Counted from the stretch's first letter, positions 1 through 8,730 are shown. The stretch: DNA of 57,387 nt from Lachnospiraceae bacterium (GCA_028693705.1 JAQUUX010000006.1:1-57387), one strand, 5' to 3'. Numbers and translations are program-made. Notes: generated by a model from the letters alone, not told the origin.

Positions 1-211
1 CTTTTGAGCACCTACACAGATGCTCTATTTGTCATGCAGTTTTCAAGGTTCAAATCTATCTGAAATGCATTTCTGCAATTCATTCAAAAATATCATTTTA
101 GACTTGACTTTTAATAGTTAGTCTTTCATAAATAACTTAATCTAAATATAGTTCATTTTAAAATGCTTTATAGGAAGCTTTATATGAACTATATAAGAAA
201 ACAACCACATA

Positions 212-226
212 ACGAAAACGATTAAG
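212..226 (+). promoter_or_regulatory. LacI-family operator, upstream copy
   Basis: The 15-base word ACGAAAACGATTAAG has the central CG and A/T-rich arms typical of LacI/CcpA-family operators. The identical word recurs at 439-453, just ahead of the LacI gene. Two identical copies 227 bases apart suggest autoregulation with possible DNA looping; that role is inferred. Confidence 0.6.
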
Positions 227-438
227 CTTAAAACAATATGGATTTCAAGCAAATCATAGCTTAACTTCTAAAAATAAGCAAGGCATTTTCGTAAAAATAT
301 AAAAGAAGATTTGAAAATAGTTATAAAACACAGCAAAGAATAGTGAAAATAAACAAAAAAAGTAAATAGAATTGTTAAAAACATACAAACTAAACAAAAA
401 CACTTGCAAAGCATAAAAAAGTAAGCTATATTCAAATT

Positions 439-453
439 ACGAAAACGATTAAG
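439..453 (+). promoter_or_regulatory. LacI-family operator, downstream copy
   Basis: This is an exact 15-base repeat of the site at 212-226 (ACGAAAACGATTAAG, centre CG at 446-447). It sits 55 bases before the LacI start codon, a usual place for an autoregulatory operator. Confidence 0.62.
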
Positions 454-507
454 TAACAGACAATCAACGATAAAGTGTCCTTCGGGATGCAGGATGAGGT
501 CAAACAT

Positions 508-1530
508 ATGGTTTCTTTAAAAGAACTGGCAAAGCATTGCGAAGTATCCGTTGCCACGGTAAGTAAGGCATTGAATAACCAGAGTGATATTGGAGAAGAA
601 ACAAAACGCAGGGTAAGAGAAGCTGCAAAAGAATTGGGGTATTTTCCAAATGCAGCAGCCAGGGCATTGAAAACCAACAGGAGCTATAACATAGGTGTTC
701 TGTTTACAGATGAAGCCAACAGTGGTTTAACCCATGAGTACTTCGCGGCAGTTCTGGAAGGCTTTAAAGTAGAGGCTGAGAAACAGGGTTATGATATTAC
801 TTTTATTAACAGCCACATCGGAAAGCGTACCGTTTCTTATTATGAACATTGTAAATACCGGAATGTAGATGGCGTAGTAATCGCTTGTGTGGATTTTAAC
901 AATCCGGATGTAGTTGAACTGATGAACGGAGAGATCCCGGTTGTGACTATTGATCACATCCATGAAAAATGTTCTTCCGTACTATCGGACAATGTGAAAG
1001 GAATGCAGGATCTGCTGGAGCATATATATAAAAATGGACATACAAAAATTGCTTATATTCACGGGCAGCCTAATTCTTCTGTTACCAGAGCAAGATTAAC
1101 CAGCTTTTACAAATTTGCAGAGGAAAACGATATCAAGATTCCGGAGAACTATATTTTACAATCAGCTTATCTGGATGCCAAACAGGCAGCAGCGCATACG
1201 AGGACATTATTGGATCTGGAAGATGCGCCAACATGTATTTTATATCCTGACGATACTTCATTGGTAGGGGGGATGAATGAGATTAGAAAGAGAAATTTGA
1301 GAGTACCGGAGGATATTTCCATAGCAGGATATGATGGAGCGAAACTGGCAAAGCTGATCAGTCCAAGATTGACCACCATCAAGCAGGATACAACCGGGAT
1401 TGGAGCCCAGGCGGCAAAGAAGCTGATCGATACCATCGAGAAGCCCAAAACTACATTTGCGGAACAGATTATTATACCGGGAGAATTGTTAGAGGGAAAA
1501 TCTGTTGGATCAGTAAAAGGAAACTGTTAA
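508..1530 (+). CDS. LacI-family transcriptional regulator
   Basis: This 340-residue protein starts with a classic LacI helix-turn-helix (residues 1-22, VSLKELAKHCEVSVATVSKAL) and a hinge helix near residues 45-57. A periplasmic-binding-protein-like effector domain follows (about 60-330). The start chosen is ATG 508, preceded by AGGATGAGG at 491-499 with proper spacing; an in-frame GTG at 475 would add 11 residues before the canonical N-terminus. It is the first gene of a sugar-uptake operon, and two identical operator-like words lie upstream. It probably senses the imported glycoside or a breakdown product and controls the genes up to the ribokinase. The effector cannot be read from sequence. 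Confidence 0.93.
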   Translation: MVSLKELAKHCEVSVATVSKALNNQSDIGEETKRRVREAAKELGYFPNAAARALKTNRSYNIGVLFTDEANSGLTHEYFAAVLEGFKVEAEKQGYDITFINSHIGKRTVSYYEHCKYRNVDGVVIACVDFNNPDVVELMNGEIPVVTIDHIHEKCSSVLSDNVKGMQDLLEHIYKNGHTKIAYIHGQPNSSVTRARLTSFYKFAEENDIKIPENYILQSAYLDAKQAAAHTRTLLDLEDAPTCILYPDDTSLVGGMNEIRKRNLRVPEDISIAGYDGAKLAKLISPRLTTIKQDTTGIGAQAAKKLIDTIEKPKTTFAEQIIIPGELLEGKSVGSVKGNC

Positions 1531-1570
1531 CAAAGTGGGGAAAACTATTTTAGAAAAGGAGAAGGAAGTT

Positions 1571-2986
1571 ATGAGGAAGAGAATGTTTAGTTTAGTGTTA
1601 TGTGCAGCCATGATGGCAGGAATGGTAACAGGATGTGGCAGCGGTGCGGCTACAGGTACAGCAGGGGATGCAGGTGCAGCTGAGAGCACAGGCGCAGCGG
1701 CAGAGGGTACAGCAGCTACACAGGCAGCAGGCGGGGATGCTGGCAAGGTAGTTAATATTTACTGCTGGAATGATGAGTTCAAGGCAAGATATGATGACTA
1801 TTATGCAAGTAAATTACCGGATGGATATACCGTAAACTTTATTACTACACCAAGTGAGAACAATGCTTATCAGAATGCTCTGGACGAAGCACTTTTGAAT
1901 CAGGAAAGCGCAGCAGCAGATGATAAGGTAGATATGTTCCTGGTAGAAGCAGATTACATTTTGAAATATGTAAATTCTGATGCCACTATGGATATTAAGG
2001 AAATCGGTATTACCGATGATGATATGTCAAAACAGTATGACTACACCAAGGTTATCGCACAGGATACCAACGGTGCACAGAAGGGTATTTCATGGCAGGG
2101 CTGTCCTGGATTGTATATTTACAGACGTTCTGTTGCAAAAGAGGTTTTAGGAACTGATGATCCTGCAAAAGTACAGGAATATATTAAAGATTGGAGTGCT
2201 TTTGATGAGACAGCAGCTAAGATGAAAGACGCTGGTTATTTCATGGTATCCGGTTATGACGATACTTATCGTACATTCTCTAATAACGTATCAGCACCTT
2301 GGGTAGATGCAGATCTGAATGTAGTTATTGATCCTAAGATGGAGCAGTGGGTAGAGCAGACAGAAGATTATACAGCTAAAGGATACAACGAAAAAACAAA
2401 ACTGTGGGCACCTGAATGGGCAGCAGGACAGGGACCTACCGGTAAGGTATTTGGTTATTTCATGCCGGCATGGGGCGTTGATTTCGTAATGGCTGGAAAC
2501 TCTCTTGAAAAAGCAGAAGCTGACGGTGGCAAACAGGAAGTCGGAAACGGATGCTATGGTGACTGGGGTGCAACAACCGGACCGGAATCCTATAACTGGG
2601 GCGGTACCTGGATTTGTGCAGCAAGTGGAACAGATAATGGCGAAATAGTTGCAGATATTATGAAAACAATTTGCTGTGATGATGAAACCATGAAGAAAAT
2701 CGTAGAAGAAAAGAATGACTTTGTAAATAATAAAACCGTTATGGAAGACATGGCAAAGAGCGATTACAGCTCAGCATTCCTGGGTGGACAGAATCCATTA
2801 CAGATGTACTGTGACGCAGCAGCTAAGATTGATATGAGCAAGATTTCTCCTTATGATCAGGGCTTAAATGAAGAATTCCAGAACTGCATGAGAGATTACT
2901 TTGATGGAAACGTTGATTACGATACAGCATTACAGAATTTCTACACAGTTATCAAAGAGAAATATCCTGAATTAAAAACAAACTAA
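1571..2986 (+). CDS. ABC importer sugar-binding lipoprotein
   Basis: This is an extracytoplasmic solute-binding protein of the CUT1 carbohydrate type (SBP family 1), 471 residues long. A lysine/arginine-rich start, a hydrophobic signal and the lipobox MVTGC (Cys22) mark a lipoprotein. A low-complexity Ala/Thr/Gly/Glu linker follows up to about residue 56, as is common in Lachnospiraceae binding proteins. The start is ATG 1571, preceded by AAGGAGAAGGA at 1557-1566; an upstream GTG at 1535 is less likely. Two permease genes follow, and no ATPase is encoded, so a shared MsmX-like ATPase elsewhere is expected. The ligand is unknown; the downstream enzymes suggest a beta-glycoside that may also contain ribose. 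Confidence 0.9.
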   Translation: MRKRMFSLVLCAAMMAGMVTGCGSGAATGTAGDAGAAESTGAAAEGTAATQAAGGDAGKVVNIYCWNDEFKARYDDYYASKLPDGYTVNFITTPSENNAYQNALDEALLNQESAAADDKVDMFLVEADYILKYVNSDATMDIKEIGITDDDMSKQYDYTKVIAQDTNGAQKGISWQGCPGLYIYRRSVAKEVLGTDDPAKVQEYIKDWSAFDETAAKMKDAGYFMVSGYDDTYRTFSNNVSAPWVDADLNVVIDPKMEQWVEQTEDYTAKGYNEKTKLWAPEWAAGQGPTGKVFGYFMPAWGVDFVMAGNSLEKAEADGGKQEVGNGCYGDWGATTGPESYNWGGTWICAASGTDNGEIVADIMKTICCDDETMKKIVEEKNDFVNNKTVMEDMAKSDYSSAFLGGQNPLQMYCDAAAKIDMSKISPYDQGLNEEFQNCMRDYFDGNVDYDTALQNFYTVIKEKYPELKTN

Positions 2987-3013
2987 TATGTTTTAAAAGT
3001 AAGATTATTACTT

Positions 3014-3033
3014 GGGGCAGGGCAGCCTGCCCC
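3014..3033 (+). other. GC-rich hairpin between binding-protein and permease genes
   Basis: GGGGCAGG (3014-3021) pairs perfectly with CCTGCCCC (3026-3033) across a four-base loop. There is no T-run after it, so it is more likely an mRNA 3'-end stabiliser or a partial terminator. Such hairpins often let the binding protein be made in excess over the permeases. Confidence 0.6.
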
Positions 3034-3059
3034 GGGTATGATCTGGATAGGAGATCCTT

Positions 3060-3998
3060 ATGGCGGGAAAAGAGAAAAATAAGAACAAGGTGAGCTATGC
3101 AAAGTGGGGATATATTTTTCTGGTTCCTTTCTTTGTAATTTATATCATATTCTCACTGATTCCCCTTATTAGCACTTTTTATAACAGTCTTTTTGAAAAT
3201 TACAGATCGGGACTGACCCAGATTGGACCAACATTTGTAGGTCTTCAGAATTTTGTTACTATTTTTCAAAGCGACCTGCCAAAATATTTCGGAAACACAT
3301 TGATCTTATGGGTTCTTGGATTTATTCCACAGATCACTATTTCATTGCTGTTGGCAATCTGGTTTACGGATTTAAAACTTCGTTTGAAAGCAACCGGTTT
3401 CTTTAAAACCGTTATTTACCTTCCTAATGTTATTATGGCAGCATCTTTTGCCATGTTGTTTTTCGCATTATTTTCTGATGAAGGACCTATTAATGATTTA
3501 CTGATCAGTATGGGCATCCTGGGTGTACCATTCCGTTTCATGTCCAGTGTCTGGGGAACCAGAGGATTGATCGGATTGATGAATTTTATGATGTGGTTTG
3601 GTAATACGACAATCATGCTCATGGCAGCGATTATGGGCGTGGATAAAGCATTATTTGAAGCAGCGGAAATTGATGGAGCAAAATCTTTTCAGATATTTAC
3701 AAAAATTACGATACCAACGATTAAACCTATTTTTATTTATGTGTTAATTACTTCTCTGGTAGGTGGTTTGCAGATGTTCGATGTACCACAGGTCCTGACC
3801 AATGGAAAAGGAACACCGGATAGAACCAGTACTACATTGATTATGTTCCTGAACAACCATTTATATAGTAAAAACTATGGTATGGCAGGTGCTTTATCAG
3901 TGATTCTGTTTATTGTAACCGGAATATTAAGCCTGATTGTTTTCTCTACATTAACAGGAGGGTTCCAACATAAAAAGAAAGCAGGTGAGAAGAAATGA
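3060..3998 (+). CDS. ABC sugar permease, MalF/UgpA-like
   Basis: This is a 312-residue integral membrane protein with about six hydrophobic segments, the first near residues 16-38. The binding-protein-dependent transport signature EAAEIDGA followed by a KITIP motif lies around residues 200-220; this loop docks the ATPase. AGGAG about 6-10 bases before ATG 3060 supports the start. Its stop overlaps the next permease start (3995) by four bases, so the two are translationally coupled and should form a heterodimeric channel. The family is CUT1, for oligosaccharides or glycosides; the substrate cannot be read from the sequence. Confidence 0.92.
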   Translation: MAGKEKNKNKVSYAKWGYIFLVPFFVIYIIFSLIPLISTFYNSLFENYRSGLTQIGPTFVGLQNFVTIFQSDLPKYFGNTLILWVLGFIPQITISLLLAIWFTDLKLRLKATGFFKTVIYLPNVIMAASFAMLFFALFSDEGPINDLLISMGILGVPFRFMSSVWGTRGLIGLMNFMMWFGNTTIMLMAAIMGVDKALFEAAEIDGAKSFQIFTKITIPTIKPIFIYVLITSLVGGLQMFDVPQVLTNGKGTPDRTSTTLIMFLNNHLYSKNYGMAGALSVILFIVTGILSLIVFSTLTGGFQHKKKAGEKK

Positions 3999-4855
3999 AA
4001 CGCGAAAAAGGTGATGAAAGATTATCCCTGTTTATCAGAAGAGCGATAGCGTATCTGGTACTCAGCATTTTGACTTTCCTTTGTTTGTTCTTTTTCTACT
4101 GCCTGTTGGTTAACTCTACAAGATCTCATCCGGAGATTTCAAAAGGGTTTTCTTTTATACCGGGTAAATCATTTTTCTCAAATCTGAAAAATGTATTACA
4201 AAATGAAAATTTACCGGTTTTGCATGGTATCTGGAACAGTTTCTTCATTGCAACAGTTTCAGCAGTAAGCTCGGTATACATAGCAACTTTAACAGCTTAT
4301 GGCATTTATGCCTATGATTTTAAAATGAAAAAAGCAGCCTACATGTTTATCCTGATGGTCATGATGATTCCGACCCAGGTTACTACATTGGGATTTATAC
4401 AGGTCATTACGAAGATGAAATTATTGGACACTTTTGTTCCGCTGGTTACCTATAAAATGGTAAATCCGGTTGTATTCTACTTTATGATTTCTTATATGGA
4501 AAGTAATCTGGCATTGGAAATCGTAGAGTCATCCAGAATCGACGGTGCAGGAGAATTCAGAACCTTTAACCAGATTGTTATGCCGATTATGAAACCTGCA
4601 GTGGCAGTGGAACTGATCTTTACTTTCGTAGAGTCTTGGAATAATTACTTTATGCCGTCTTTGGTTATAAAGACCGCTACCAAAAAGACACTCCCTATCT
4701 TGATTGCACAGCTTAGAAGCGCGGATTTCCTGAAGTTTGATATGGGGCAGGTGTATATGCTGGTGTTCATTGCGATTATACCGGTAGCAATTGTTTATTT
4801 GTGTTTGTCGAAGTTTATTATCAGAGGTGTTACGGAAGGCAGTGTGAAGGGATGA
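3995..4855 (+). CDS. ABC sugar permease, MalG/UgpE-like
   Basis: This 286-residue membrane protein has a hydrophobic first segment (about residues 18-38) and the ATPase-docking loop ESSRIDGA with a following MP motif near residues 179-200. It partners the preceding permease, whose end it overlaps by four bases. The last codons lie inside a perfect 10-bp hairpin that starts a run of three stem-loops before the GH1 gene. It belongs to the CUT1 inner-membrane component family. Confidence 0.92.
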   Translation: MKREKGDERLSLFIRRAIAYLVLSILTFLCLFFFYCLLVNSTRSHPEISKGFSFIPGKSFFSNLKNVLQNENLPVLHGIWNSFFIATVSAVSSVYIATLTAYGIYAYDFKMKKAAYMFILMVMMIPTQVTTLGFIQVITKMKLLDTFVPLVTYKMVNPVVFYFMISYMESNLALEIVESSRIDGAGEFRTFNQIVMPIMKPAVAVELIFTFVESWNNYFMPSLVIKTATKKTLPILIAQLRSADFLKFDMGQVYMLVFIAIIPVAIVYLCLSKFIIRGVTEGSVKG

Positions 4856-4965
4856 AATCCCTTCACACCGGTTTTTGCCTTTGGCGAAAAACCACGCGTA
4901 AGGTTTCCTGTATTATATGTACGTGCTGATAGTCTATCTTCGGTGAATATCTGGCACGTATAATA
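4842..4965 (+). other. Three successive hairpins between transporter and enzyme genes
   Basis: Hairpin 1: GTGTGAAGGG (4842-4851) pairs perfectly with CCCTTCACAC (4859-4868), with the permease stop codon in its loop. Hairpin 2: arms 4870-4879 and 4883-4893 pair over ten bases with one bulge. Hairpin 3: arms 4911-4926 and 4954-4965 pair around a 27-base loop, with a four-base bulge. None has a proper T-run. Processing, mRNA stabilisation or attenuation between the transporter and enzyme halves of the operon is plausible. Confidence 0.6.
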
Positions 4966-4982
4966 GAAAAGAAAGGTATATT

Positions 4983-6347
4983 ATGGAACTAAAATTTAAT
5001 TCGGACTTTGCATTTGGGGCAGCAACTTCTTCTTATCAGATAGAGGGTGCTGCCTTTGCAGATGGAAAAGGTGTTTCTATATGGGATGAGTTTGTAAAGG
5101 AGCCAGGGAAGATTCTGGAAGGGCATACCGGGGAGGTGGCGTGCGATCATTATCATCGGTGGAAAGAGGATGTGGCACTGTTGGCAGAACTGGGGGTGCA
5201 GGCATACCGGTTTTCTCTTAGCTGGACCAGGATTTTGCCGGAGGGGACAGGGAAGGTAAATCCCAAGGGGATAGAATTTTATAATGACTTAATTAATGAA
5301 TTGCTGAAATATAATATTACACCTTATGTGACACTGTATCATTGGGATTATCCTAATGCTTTGGAATTACGGGGCGGCTGGCTGAATCCGGAGAGTCCCA
5401 AGCGGTTTCAGGAATATACCAGGGTAGTGGCAGAAGCATTTGGTGATCGGGTAAAGCATTTCATTACCTTTAATGAACCACAGATTTTCTTATGGCTTGG
5501 ATATGATAAGGGTTCTCATGCACCGGGACTGCATTATTCGGAGAAAAGATTACTGACCATGACCAGGCATGTGGCATTGGCACATGGTCTGGCAGTACAG
5601 GAGCTTCGCAGACAAATTCTTGATGCGCGGGTGGGATATGCGCCGACTTGTGGAGCGGCTTATTATCCTTATGAAGAAACAGAAGTAAATATTAGAAAGG
5701 CCAGGAAACTTACGAATGGCTTAGAAAAAGATGACTGGCTGTATTCTTCTTCCTTTTGGAACGAATTGATTTTAAAGGGAAGATATCATCTTAAATGTAC
5801 GGAATTATTTGGCGAGAGTCTTCCGAAACTTACGAAAGAAGAAAGTGATTTAATTGGGCAAAAACTGGATTTTTGCGGGATGAATCTGTATCAGGGATGT
5901 TCGGTTTCTATTGCAGAGGATGGCTGGCTTACCTTGGGAAAGCAACCTGTAGGTCATGCGAAAACAGGAATGGGATGGTCGGTAACGCCGAAGGCTATGT
6001 ACTGGGCTGTGAAGAATTTCTATGAGGAGTATCAGATCCCACTGTATATTACGGAAAACGGTATGTCTTCACTGGATGTGATATCGGAAGATGGAAAGGT
6101 ACATGATCCTGCCAGAATTGTTTATTTGTCAGAGTATCTGGAACAACTGCAAAGGGCGATACAGGACGGTGCAGATGTAAAGGGATATTTTCAGTGGAGT
6201 TTTCTGGATAATTTTGAATGGGAAAAGGGATATACAGACCGGTTCGGTTTAGTGTATGTGGATTATGAGTCGCAGAAGAGAATACCCAAAGACAGTTTTA
6301 CGTGGTATAGTGAATTAATAAAGAGACAAAAACATCTGCAGGAATAA
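4983..6347 (+). CDS. GH1 family beta-glucosidase
   Basis: This is a 454-residue cytoplasmic glycoside hydrolase of family 1 with no signal peptide. The N-terminal FAFGAATSSYQIEGA motif, the acid/base motif TFNEP (Glu165) and the nucleophile motif ITENG (Glu358) are all intact, and the C-terminal FSLLDNFEW-type aglycone motif is present as FLDNFEW. It should hydrolyse a beta-D-glucoside, or less likely a galactoside or other GH1 substrate, by retention. It appears non-phospho type because the operon has an ABC importer, not a PTS. It sits between the importer and a nucleoside hydrolase plus ribokinase, which is unusual company for a beta-glucosidase. Confidence 0.94.
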   Translation: MELKFNSDFAFGAATSSYQIEGAAFADGKGVSIWDEFVKEPGKILEGHTGEVACDHYHRWKEDVALLAELGVQAYRFSLSWTRILPEGTGKVNPKGIEFYNDLINELLKYNITPYVTLYHWDYPNALELRGGWLNPESPKRFQEYTRVVAEAFGDRVKHFITFNEPQIFLWLGYDKGSHAPGLHYSEKRLLTMTRHVALAHGLAVQELRRQILDARVGYAPTCGAAYYPYEETEVNIRKARKLTNGLEKDDWLYSSSFWNELILKGRYHLKCTELFGESLPKLTKEESDLIGQKLDFCGMNLYQGCSVSIAEDGWLTLGKQPVGHAKTGMGWSVTPKAMYWAVKNFYEEYQIPLYITENGMSSLDVISEDGKVHDPARIVYLSEYLEQLQRAIQDGADVKGYFQWSFLDNFEWEKGYTDRFGLVYVDYESQKRIPKDSFTWYSELIKRQKHLQE

Positions 6348-6357
6348 AGGAAAATAA

Positions 6358-7308
6358 ATGAACAAACGTACACTTATCATTGATTGCGATACCGGAACAG
6401 ATGATGCCATAGCATTAATTGCAGCATTATATAATGAAGAAATAGAAATTGCAGCGATCACCTCCGTAAACGGAAATGTGCCATTGGAGTATACTGCCGC
6501 GAATAACTTAAACCTCGTGGAGTATCTGGGATTTATCCGGATGAAAGTTGCCAGAGGTGCCAGCATAGCATTTTACCAAAGAGACAATATCTACGGTGAT
6601 ACGCAGGGAGCGACCGGCCTTGGCAATGTGAAGCTGCCGACTGCTACGGTCATGAAATACACAGAGGATAACGCGGTTGACATAATATATAAAGAGGCTG
6701 TGAGATTGCATGGAGAACTGGAACTGGTGGTAACAGGTCCTATGACCAATGTGGCAATTGCTATTTCCATGTATCCTGAATTAAAAACATTGATTAAACA
6801 TATCTGGTTTATGGGTGGTGCCATAAGAGGGGGGAATACTACAAGAACCGCAGAGTTTAATATTTGGGTTGATCCGGTGGCGGCAAAGATGGTATTGGCT
6901 TCAGGTGTTCCCATGACCATGGTTGGACTGGATGTTACTGAACTGGCGATTATGACCAAAGAAGATGCAGATAAAATTCGAAGCATAGGAACAAAGGCTT
7001 CAACGCTGGTAGCAGATATTCTGGAGTTCATGTTTGAGCGGTTTGCAAAAGGTGGGGAGGATGCCATGATGCACGATGCGCTTACACTTGGCGCAGCGCT
7101 TTGCCCGGAGTGCGTGAAATGTGAAAAATACTTCGTTGATGTGGAATGCGGCGGAGAGTATACAGCGGGGCATACTATGGTAGATATCAAGAGCAGAAGC
7201 GGTAAAAAACCAAATGTGGATGTTGCGGTGAAGCTGGATTTGCAAATGTTTAAGGATTGGCTGATTAGCAGTATCAAGAGCAGTCGTGATGATACGAGAA
7301 GAGGTTAA
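6358..7308 (+). CDS. Nucleoside hydrolase (IUNH family)
   Basis: This 316-residue enzyme has the calcium/ribose-binding aspartate cluster DCDTGTDD (Asp9, Asp11, Asp15, Asp16) at the N-terminus. It also has the GPMTNVA motif, the EFNIWVDP motif and the late catalytic-pocket His239-Asp240 (HDAL). Family members cleave the N-glycosidic bond of ribonucleosides to free base and ribose. It starts 11 bases after the GH1 stop and ends 3 bases before the ribokinase start, so the three are one transcription unit. Base preference cannot be read from the sequence. The neighbouring ribokinase fits ribose as the product. Confidence 0.92.
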   Translation: MNKRTLIIDCDTGTDDAIALIAALYNEEIEIAAITSVNGNVPLEYTAANNLNLVEYLGFIRMKVARGASIAFYQRDNIYGDTQGATGLGNVKLPTATVMKYTEDNAVDIIYKEAVRLHGELELVVTGPMTNVAIAISMYPELKTLIKHIWFMGGAIRGGNTTRTAEFNIWVDPVAAKMVLASGVPMTMVGLDVTELAIMTKEDADKIRSIGTKASTLVADILEFMFERFAKGGEDAMMHDALTLGAALCPECVKCEKYFVDVECGGEYTAGHTMVDIKSRSGKKPNVDVAVKLDLQMFKDWLISSIKSSRDDTRRG

Positions 7309-7311
7309 TAT

Positions 7312-8211
7312 ATGAAAGTACTCAACTTTGGCTCTCTAAATATTGATTATGTATATGGTGTAGATCATTTTGTAAAGAAAGGTGAAACCATCTCATCTCG
7401 CTCTCTTCATGTCTATAGTGGTGGAAAAGGATTGAACCAGTCTGTTGCACTGGCAAAGGCAGGCGCAGATGTATATCATGCAGGTGCTATTGGCAAGGAT
7501 GGAATGTTTCTGATAGATGTATTAAAAGAAGCCGGTGCGGATACGACGAATATTCTGATTCAGGATGAGCCCAGAACCGGAAATGCCATTATTCAAAACG
7601 ATGTATCCGGGGATAACTGTATCCTTTTGTTTGGCGGTGCTAACAGAAGTATTAAAAAGGAATATATAGATACCGTACTGAATGGTTTTGAAAAAGGCGA
7701 CTATCTGATTCTGCAAAATGAAATTAACAATAACGCATATATAATAGAAGAAGCACATAAAAAAGGGATGATTATTATTTTAAATCCGTCTCCATTGGAT
7801 GAAGAAGTAAAAGAACTGCCCTTAGAATATGTGGATTACTTCTTATTAAATGAAGTAGAAGCTGCTGGGCTGTCTGGACTTGATCCGAATGATTTGGAGG
7901 CTCAGCAAAAACTTTTACATGTTTTACATGAGAAATTCAAAAATGCCGGTATTCTTATTACATTGGGAGAAAAGGGATCCATATATTCCGACGGAAATAA
8001 AACGATAAAGCAGGAAGCGATTAAAGTAAAAGCGGTGGATACCACAGCGGCAGGAGATACTTTTACAGGATATTTTGTAGAAGGGCTGGTGCGGGGAGAA
8101 GATATGTACATCACGATGAATCGTGCATCAATAGCCGCAGCAATAGCAGTGACCGGAAAAGGAGCAGCACCGTCCATACCCGGAAGGGAAGAGGTTGAGG
8201 AGAGAATATAG
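7312..8211 (+). CDS. Ribokinase-like PfkB carbohydrate kinase
   Basis: This 299-residue PfkB-family kinase has the GGKGLNQSVALAKAG substrate motif typical of ribokinases (about residues 38-52). The C-terminal ATP/anion-hole motif DTTAAGDTFTGYF contains catalytic Asp249. It begins three bases after the nucleoside hydrolase stop. It most likely converts the ribose released by that enzyme to ribose 5-phosphate. It closes the LacI-regulated operon; no clear terminator follows before the XRE promoter. Another sugar is possible, but the context favours ribose. Confidence 0.88.
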   Translation: MKVLNFGSLNIDYVYGVDHFVKKGETISSRSLHVYSGGKGLNQSVALAKAGADVYHAGAIGKDGMFLIDVLKEAGADTTNILIQDEPRTGNAIIQNDVSGDNCILLFGGANRSIKKEYIDTVLNGFEKGDYLILQNEINNNAYIIEEAHKKGMIIILNPSPLDEEVKELPLEYVDYFLLNEVEAAGLSGLDPNDLEAQQKLLHVLHEKFKNAGILITLGEKGSIYSDGNKTIKQEAIKVKAVDTTAAGDTFTGYFVEGLVRGEDMYITMNRASIAAAIAVTGKGAAPSIPGREEVEERI

Positions 8212-8231
8212 AAAATATTTTAATATTCCTC

Positions 8232-8259
8232 TTGAAATTTGGCATGGATATGATAAAAT
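8232..8259 (+). promoter_or_regulatory. Candidate sigma-A promoter for the XRE-VirD4-ClpP operon
   Basis: TTGAAA (8232-8237) and TAAAAT (8254-8259) are separated by 16 bases, and the -10 is extended by a TG (TGATAAAAT). It lies 112 bases before the XRE start codon. This gives the downstream module its own promoter. Confidence 0.5.
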
Positions 8260-8370
8260 TTTCTTCACATACATGAAAACGCCTTACTTTCTATTGACCA
8301 CAGCGGTGTGGGAATGACTAATGTCAGAGAATGTGTAACTGTAAACCATACACTTACTATGGAGGCAAAT

Positions 8371-8643
8371 ATGGAAGAATACATGGTTCCGGCTATCGAT
8401 ATGGAAGAAATCGGTGAACGAATTAAGAAACTTCGTAAAGAACGACATCTAAAGGTTACAGAAATTAGTGACAGAATGGGTTTTACAACTCCACAGCCGA
8501 TTTATAAATGGCAGCGAGGTGAGTGTTTACCCGATATAGTGAATTTAATAGCGCTGAGCAAAATGCTTGGCACAACAGTAGAGGGCATCATTCTCGGAGA
8601 CGAGGAGATGCCTTCTCCTTATTTACAGCAAAAGGCAGCATAG
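8371..8643 (+). CDS. Small XRE-family helix-turn-helix regulator
   Basis: This is a 90-residue protein. Its helix-turn-helix runs from about residue 13 to 72 (IGERIKKLRKERHLKVTEIS, then the recognition region TTPQPIYKWQRG and the stabilising LIALSKMLG). GGAGG at 8361-8365 before ATG 8371 sets the start; longer in-frame upstream starts lack a ribosome site. There is no effector domain. It lies 87 bases before the VirD4-like ATPase gene and is probably the local regulator of that ATPase and the ClpP-like protease. Small regulators of this type are common in Firmicute accessory loci; the target is not known. Confidence 0.82.
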   Translation: MEEYMVPAIDMEEIGERIKKLRKERHLKVTEISDRMGFTTPQPIYKWQRGECLPDIVNLIALSKMLGTTVEGIILGDEEMPSPYLQQKAA

Positions 8644-8684
8644 TAAACCACTGGTTAATGTTTTCATCTTTGGGTTTGAGGTAT

Positions 8685-8704
8685 CTTTGTGTGGTAGCAC
8701 AAAG
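8685..8704 (+). promoter_or_regulatory. Perfect 7-bp inverted repeat before the VirD4-like gene
   Basis: CTTTGTG (8685-8691) and CACAAAG (8698-8704) form a perfect inverted repeat with a six-base spacer, 26 bases ahead of the ATPase start. It has no T-run. It may be an operator for the XRE protein or an RNA hairpin affecting translation of the ATPase. Confidence 0.5.
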
Positions 8705-8730
8705 GACGGTTTAAATCAGGAGGTGATTTT

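Larger units (their letters stand above)
1..507. other. AT-rich intergenic leader before the LacI gene
   Basis: No gene is supported in this 507-base stretch. It is strongly AT-rich. Near the left edge a weak hairpin (GAGCA at 6-10 with TGCTC at 21-25) could be the remains of a terminator of a gene outside the window. The rest is A-rich and carries two copies of a LacI-type operator, listed separately. The promoter of the LacI gene must lie here, but no -35/-10 pair stands out clearly from the AT background. Confidence 0.6.

Noticed and set aside
4983-6347. 6-phospho-beta-glucosidase of a PTS system
   Set aside because: The operon has an ABC importer and no PTS component, so an unphosphorylated substrate is expected.
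6591-7277. A 228-residue open frame antisense to the nucleoside hydrolase
   Set aside because: Its composition follows the complement of a well-conserved enzyme gene; no ribosome site or family resemblance supports it.
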